Source: an uncultured Bacteroides sp. (GTDB taxonomy: Bacteria; Bacteroidota; Bacteroidia; Bacteroidales; UBA11471). Taken from it: 7,228 bases of DNA. The notes below the pieces were generated by a model. The model had not been told where the DNA came from. It saw only the letters and a list, made by a program, of their open reading frames with translations, and searched no databases. The stretch is from positions 1-7,228 of the forward strand of contig CAJLYN010000107.1 in the NCBI GenBank assembly GCA_905210875.1, in the 5' to 3' direction. Below, one piece after another: positions 4,787-7,228 of the stretch (its first letter is position 1; each line of letters starts with the position of its first letter). Position numbers and translations under genes: made by a program.

Positions 4787-6184
4787 ATGAGTATAGATTA
4801 CGTCTCTTTATGGGACCGCTGTCTGTCCATTATCAAAGATAACGTATCGGTTGAGCACTATAAAACCTGGTTTGAGCCGATACGTGCGATAAAGTATGTC
4901 GATAATGAACTGACGGTGCAAGTCCCGACACAGTTTTTCTACGAGTATCTTGAAGAGCATTTTGCCGATATTCTTCAACATACCTTGTTACGTGTTTTTG
5001 GTCCTGGAATACAGCTGATGTATAGCATATCGGTTGTAAAGGAGCCCGAAGAGACGACACAACTTCCTTTGCACGGTACCCGCTCGCAGAAGTCAACAAA
5101 GGGTATAACCGAACCTGTACAGATTGCCGATCCGTTTAAGCAGCCTGTATACAAGGAGCTCGACTCACAGTTGAACCCTTATTATAGTTTTGATAACTAT
5201 TTTTCGGGTTCGAGTAACGTATTGGCTCGTTCGGCGGGTGAAGCTGTGGCGCAGAACCCCGGAAAGACGGCTTTCAATCCACTGTTCTTGTATGGAGAGT
5301 CGGGAGTGGGTAAGACTCATTTGGTGCAGGCCATTGGAGCCAAGGTCAAGGTACTGAATCCCAAAGCTCGTGTATTGTATCTATCTTCTCATCTGTTTCA
5401 AGTACAATATACCAATGCTGTGCGTAATAATGCCGTGAACGATTTCATCAATTTCTATCAGAGTATTGATGTGTTGCTCATCGACGATATTCAGGATTTG
5501 GTGGGAAAAACAGCTACGCAGAATACATTCTTCCATATATTCAATCACTTGCATCAGACAGGAAAACAGTTGGTGCTGACTTCTGACCGACCTCCTGTTT
5601 CCCTGGAAGGAATGGAAGAGCGCCTTCTGACCCGTTTCAAGTGGGGGCTCTCGGCCGAAGTTGAACGGCCCGACTATGATTTACGGAAAAATATTCTTGT
5701 AAACAAACTTCGGAAAGACGGTGTGGTAATAGCACCCGATGTGATAGATTATATCGCCCGCAATGTCTCCAACAGTGTAAGAGAGCTCGAAGGCATTATC
5801 GTATCACTGATGGCGCGCTCGATTATTCTGAAAAAAGAGATTTCGGTTGAGATGGCCGAGTGTGTGTTGGCATCCAGCATACAGATGAAGAAAAAGCAGA
5901 TAACCATCGAGTTGATACAGCAGAAGGTATGCGACTATTTCAATATGGATGTGAAGTTGTTGCAGACAAAAACACGTAAACGTGAAATAGCTCTGGCTCG
6001 TCAGATATCGATGTATTTGGCCAAGAAATATACCGAATATCCACTTTCTCAGATAGGCAGTTGTCTTGGTGGAAAAGATCATGCTACCGTCCACTATGCC
6101 TGCAAGACGATAGCCCAGCAGGTCGAAATCGACAAGACACTGCGGCAGCAGGTAGATGAGATAGAGCAGTCGTTGCGTTCTTGA
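4787..6184 (+). CDS. dnaA: Chromosomal replication initiator protein DnaA
   Basis: DnaA binds DnaA boxes at the origin, oligomerises with ATP and opens the DNA for replication. This 465-aa copy has the usual Bacteroidota length and all four domains. Domain I (1-85) begins with LWDRCLSIIKDNVS and contains TWFEPI. A short variable linker follows (about 90-125). The AAA+ domain III starts at LNPYYSFDNYFSGSSN and carries Walker A GESGVGKT (170-177), Walker B LLIDD (230-234), sensor I LTSD (264-267) and the arginine-finger segment ERLLTRFKWG with R283. Sensor II lies in NSVRELEG. Domain IV ends with the DnaA signature GGKDHATVHYACKTI (428-442), which reads the DNA box. No key residue is missing. 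The start MSIDYVSLWDRC aligns with the usual N-terminus and is preceded by an A-rich stretch with no strong Shine-Dalgarno sequence, as is normal here. The gene is single and ends 15 bp before a strong hairpin. Confidence 0.98.
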   Translation: MSIDYVSLWDRCLSIIKDNVSVEHYKTWFEPIRAIKYVDNELTVQVPTQFFYEYLEEHFADILQHTLLRVFGPGIQLMYSISVVKEPEETTQLPLHGTRSQKSTKGITEPVQIADPFKQPVYKELDSQLNPYYSFDNYFSGSSNVLARSAGEAVAQNPGKTAFNPLFLYGESGVGKTHLVQAIGAKVKVLNPKARVLYLSSHLFQVQYTNAVRNNAVNDFINFYQSIDVLLIDDIQDLVGKTATQNTFFHIFNHLHQTGKQLVLTSDRPPVSLEGMEERLLTRFKWGLSAEVERPDYDLRKNILVNKLRKDGVVIAPDVIDYIARNVSNSVRELEGIIVSLMARSIILKKEISVEMAECVLASSIQMKKKQITIELIQQKVCDYFNMDVKLLQTKTRKREIALARQISMYLAKKYTEYPLSQIGSCLGGKDHATVHYACKTIAQQVEIDKTLRQQVDEIEQSLRS

Positions 6185-6198
6185 CAGATAAAGTTAAA

Positions 6199-6243
6199 AT
6201 ATGCGAAGCGGGCCTCAAAAGAATCGAGGCCCGCTTCGCATAT
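6199..6243. terminator. Strong hairpin between convergent dnaA and nitroreductase genes
   Basis: The 18-base arm 6199-6216 (ATATGCGAAGCGGGCCTC) is perfectly repeated in reverse complement at 6226-6243 around the 9-base loop AAAAGAATC. The stem is long and GC-rich in its middle. It lies 15 bases after the dnaA stop and 22 bases before the nitroreductase stop, so it can serve both transcripts. There is no clean T-tract on the plus strand and only a broken one (ATTTTAACTTT) on the minus strand, so pausing and 3'-end protection may matter as much as classic intrinsic release. Confidence 0.75.
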
Positions 6244-6264
6244 AGTGTATAATGGAACAAACTC

Positions 6265-7011
6265 TTAAAACTTGAAACCTTGTTCTTTGATAACCTTTAA
6301 GAATAAATCGGAGAAGTATTCATTGTTTTTCCGGGTATATCTTATGTCGGTGAATACTTGTGCAAGAGTCTCTTTTTTATTCTCTGCGACAAAACCTTTG
6401 TTGGCCGGAAGATCCTCTTTTTCGCGATACAGGCGGTCGATGTCGTCGTCGGAATAATCGTGGTATGTTTCGTGGTGAATCATGGCCTCAATGGGGAGAC
6501 GTTCAACCTGTTCGGGAATCGATTCGGGATAGCCTACCGTGATGGTGGTTATCGGCACAACAAAACGCGGCAGATTCAGAGCCTTTATGATGGCATCGGC
6601 ATTGTAGGTTGTGGTGCCGAGATAACATATACCCAAGCCTTTGGCCTCAGCTGCCGTACAGAACTGTTGAGCGACGAGCAAGGCATCTATGGCTGCGGTG
6701 AAGAACGATTGAAAATTGTCGTATCCGGGGTCGGCGTGGCGCAGAGTGCACCACTTGATGAAACGGTTGAAGTCGGCACAGAACGTTAGTACGACAGGCG
6801 CACTGGTGACAGTCGGTTGATTGAAGTGGGCCGGAGCCAGTCTCTTTTTGTTCTCGGCATCGCGGGTAACCACAACGCTATACACTTGCATATTTCCGGT
6901 AGTCGATACACGGAATGCCGCTTCCAAAAGTTCGTTCAGTAAATCATCAGAAATATCTGTCGTCTGATATTGTCGTATTGTTCGACGGTTTTTCAAGAAA
7001 TCTAAATCCAT
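6265..7011 (-). CDS. NfsA-like FMN-dependent nitroreductase family protein
   Basis: This 248-aa cytosolic flavoprotein is of the nitroreductase superfamily, most like the NfsA/FRP branch that uses NAD(P)H to reduce nitro compounds, quinones or flavins; the natural substrate is unknown. The N-terminus carries the FMN-phosphate motif NRRTIRQY (8-15). Next come VSTTGNMQ (35-42), the flavin-contacting ST--N-Q motif, then PVVLTFCADFNR (72-83) and AAEAKGLGICYLGT (120-133). TITVGYPE (156-163) is the conserved glycine strand before the C-terminal extension typical of NfsA relatives, here about 85 residues ending NNEYFSDLFLKVIKEQGF. The length matches NfsA (about 240 aa). The gene is convergent to dnaA, shares the hairpin at 6199-6243, and has a -7 box 106 bases upstream of its start. 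The start MDLDFLKNRRTIRQY fits family N-termini. In anaerobes such enzymes can activate metronidazole-type drugs, but nothing here shows this one does. Confidence 0.9.
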   Translation of the reverse strand: MDLDFLKNRRTIRQYQTTDISDDLLNELLEAAFRVSTTGNMQVYSVVVTRDAENKKRLAPAHFNQPTVTSAPVVLTFCADFNRFIKWCTLRHADPGYDNFQSFFTAAIDALLVAQQFCTAAEAKGLGICYLGTTTYNADAIIKALNLPRFVVPITTITVGYPESIPEQVERLPIEAMIHHETYHDYSDDDIDRLYREKEDLPANKGFVAENKKETLAQVFTDIRYTRKNNEYFSDLFLKVIKEQGFKF

Positions 7012-7116
7012 AGCTTTGCTTATTTAATATGATACGTCAGATAAGGAAATCAATGCTTGTGACGAGACCCGATATTCGGAATTACTATTCCTCGCCGGAT
7101 TACTTCCTATTTTACA

Positions 7117-7124
7117 CAAAGATA
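7117..7124 (-). promoter_or_regulatory. -7 box for the nitroreductase gene
   Basis: The minus strand reads TATCTTTG, a perfect Bacteroidota -7 element identical to those before the gldB-like and amidase genes. It implies a leader of about 100 bases, unusually long for this window. No TTTG is found 19-21 bases further upstream on that strand. The leader contains two short hairpins: GGAAT-AGTA-ATTCC and an adjoining 4-bp one around 7070. Confidence 0.55.
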
Positions 7125-7164
7125 CATTTTATTTGATAATAAAAGGGCTCTTATGCTGACTTTT

Positions 7165-7197
7165 TTTGATGGTTAATTGATAAATTGTGTTGTTTTG
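7165..7197 (+). promoter_or_regulatory. Weak candidate rightward promoter near window end
   Basis: TTTG (7165-7168), 21 bases, then TTGTTTTG (7190-7197) resembles the Bacteroidota pattern with one mismatch in the -7 box. It lies just before an ATG at 7214. The surroundings are T-rich, so chance is likely. Confidence 0.22.
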
Positions 7198-7213
7198 AAA
7201 AATTTATTCCTGT

Positions 7214-7228
7214 ATGAAGGTATATTCT
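7214..7228 (+). CDS. Possible first codons of a rightward gene (cut by window edge)
   Basis: ATG at 7214 opens five codons (MKVYS) up to the window edge, 17 bases after a weak candidate promoter. If real, this gene is divergent from the nitroreductase gene. Five codons carry no family information, so the call rests on position alone. Confidence 0.15.

Noticed and set aside
7110..7118. TTTTACACA, a relaxed DnaA-box match overlapping the nitroreductase -7 box
   Set aside because: Single site in T/A-rich DNA, and the overlap follows from the TATCTTTG promoter box; no cluster supports DnaA control.

Overview
The window is a stretch of ordinary chromosome from a member of the Bacteroidota, most probably the order Bacteroidales. 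The evidence is a GldB-family lipoprotein, an Amidase_3 with a C-terminal SPOR-like domain, a MlaD/MCE protein, a Bacteroidales-type DnaA, and promoters of the Bacteroides type (-7 box TAnnTTTG with TTTG about 20 bases upstream) in place of E. coli-type boxes. Genus cannot be fixed by eye. I see no insertion sequence, phage gene, CRISPR array, tRNA or rRNA.

Left part, all on the minus strand: gldB-like gene, then aroE (2-bp gap), then a 49-codon single-membrane-segment ORF (70-bp gap), then the first 42 codons of a small winged-helix (DUF2582-like) gene that runs off the left edge. A strong promoter upstream of gldB (TTTG-N20-TATCTTTG, 2206-2237) probably drives gldB-aroE and perhaps the small ORF. 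The winged-helix gene has a weaker candidate promoter of its own.

Middle part, plus strand: a 300-bp divergent promoter region, then a secreted N-acetylmuramoyl-L-alanine amidase and a MlaD-like MCE protein 24 bp apart, closed by an intrinsic terminator at 4518-4546. After a 330-bp AT-rich region with a perfect inverted repeat, the terminator, one DnaA-box-like site and a candidate promoter comes full-length dnaA. A perfect 18-bp hairpin at 6199-6243 lies between dnaA and a convergent nitroreductase gene on the minus strand. That gene has a TATCTTTG box about 105 bases upstream of its start. The last bases may be the first codons of a rightward gene.

Functionally the window pairs cell-envelope genes (lipoprotein, peptidoglycan hydrolase, lipid-transport component) with the replication initiator, plus one aromatic-biosynthesis enzyme and one flavin reductase. 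No clearly new system is visible. The best candidates for something undescribed are the 49-aa membrane ORF after aroE, the amidase-mlaD-dnaA linkage with no other Mla genes beside it, and the structured DNA between mlaD and dnaA.
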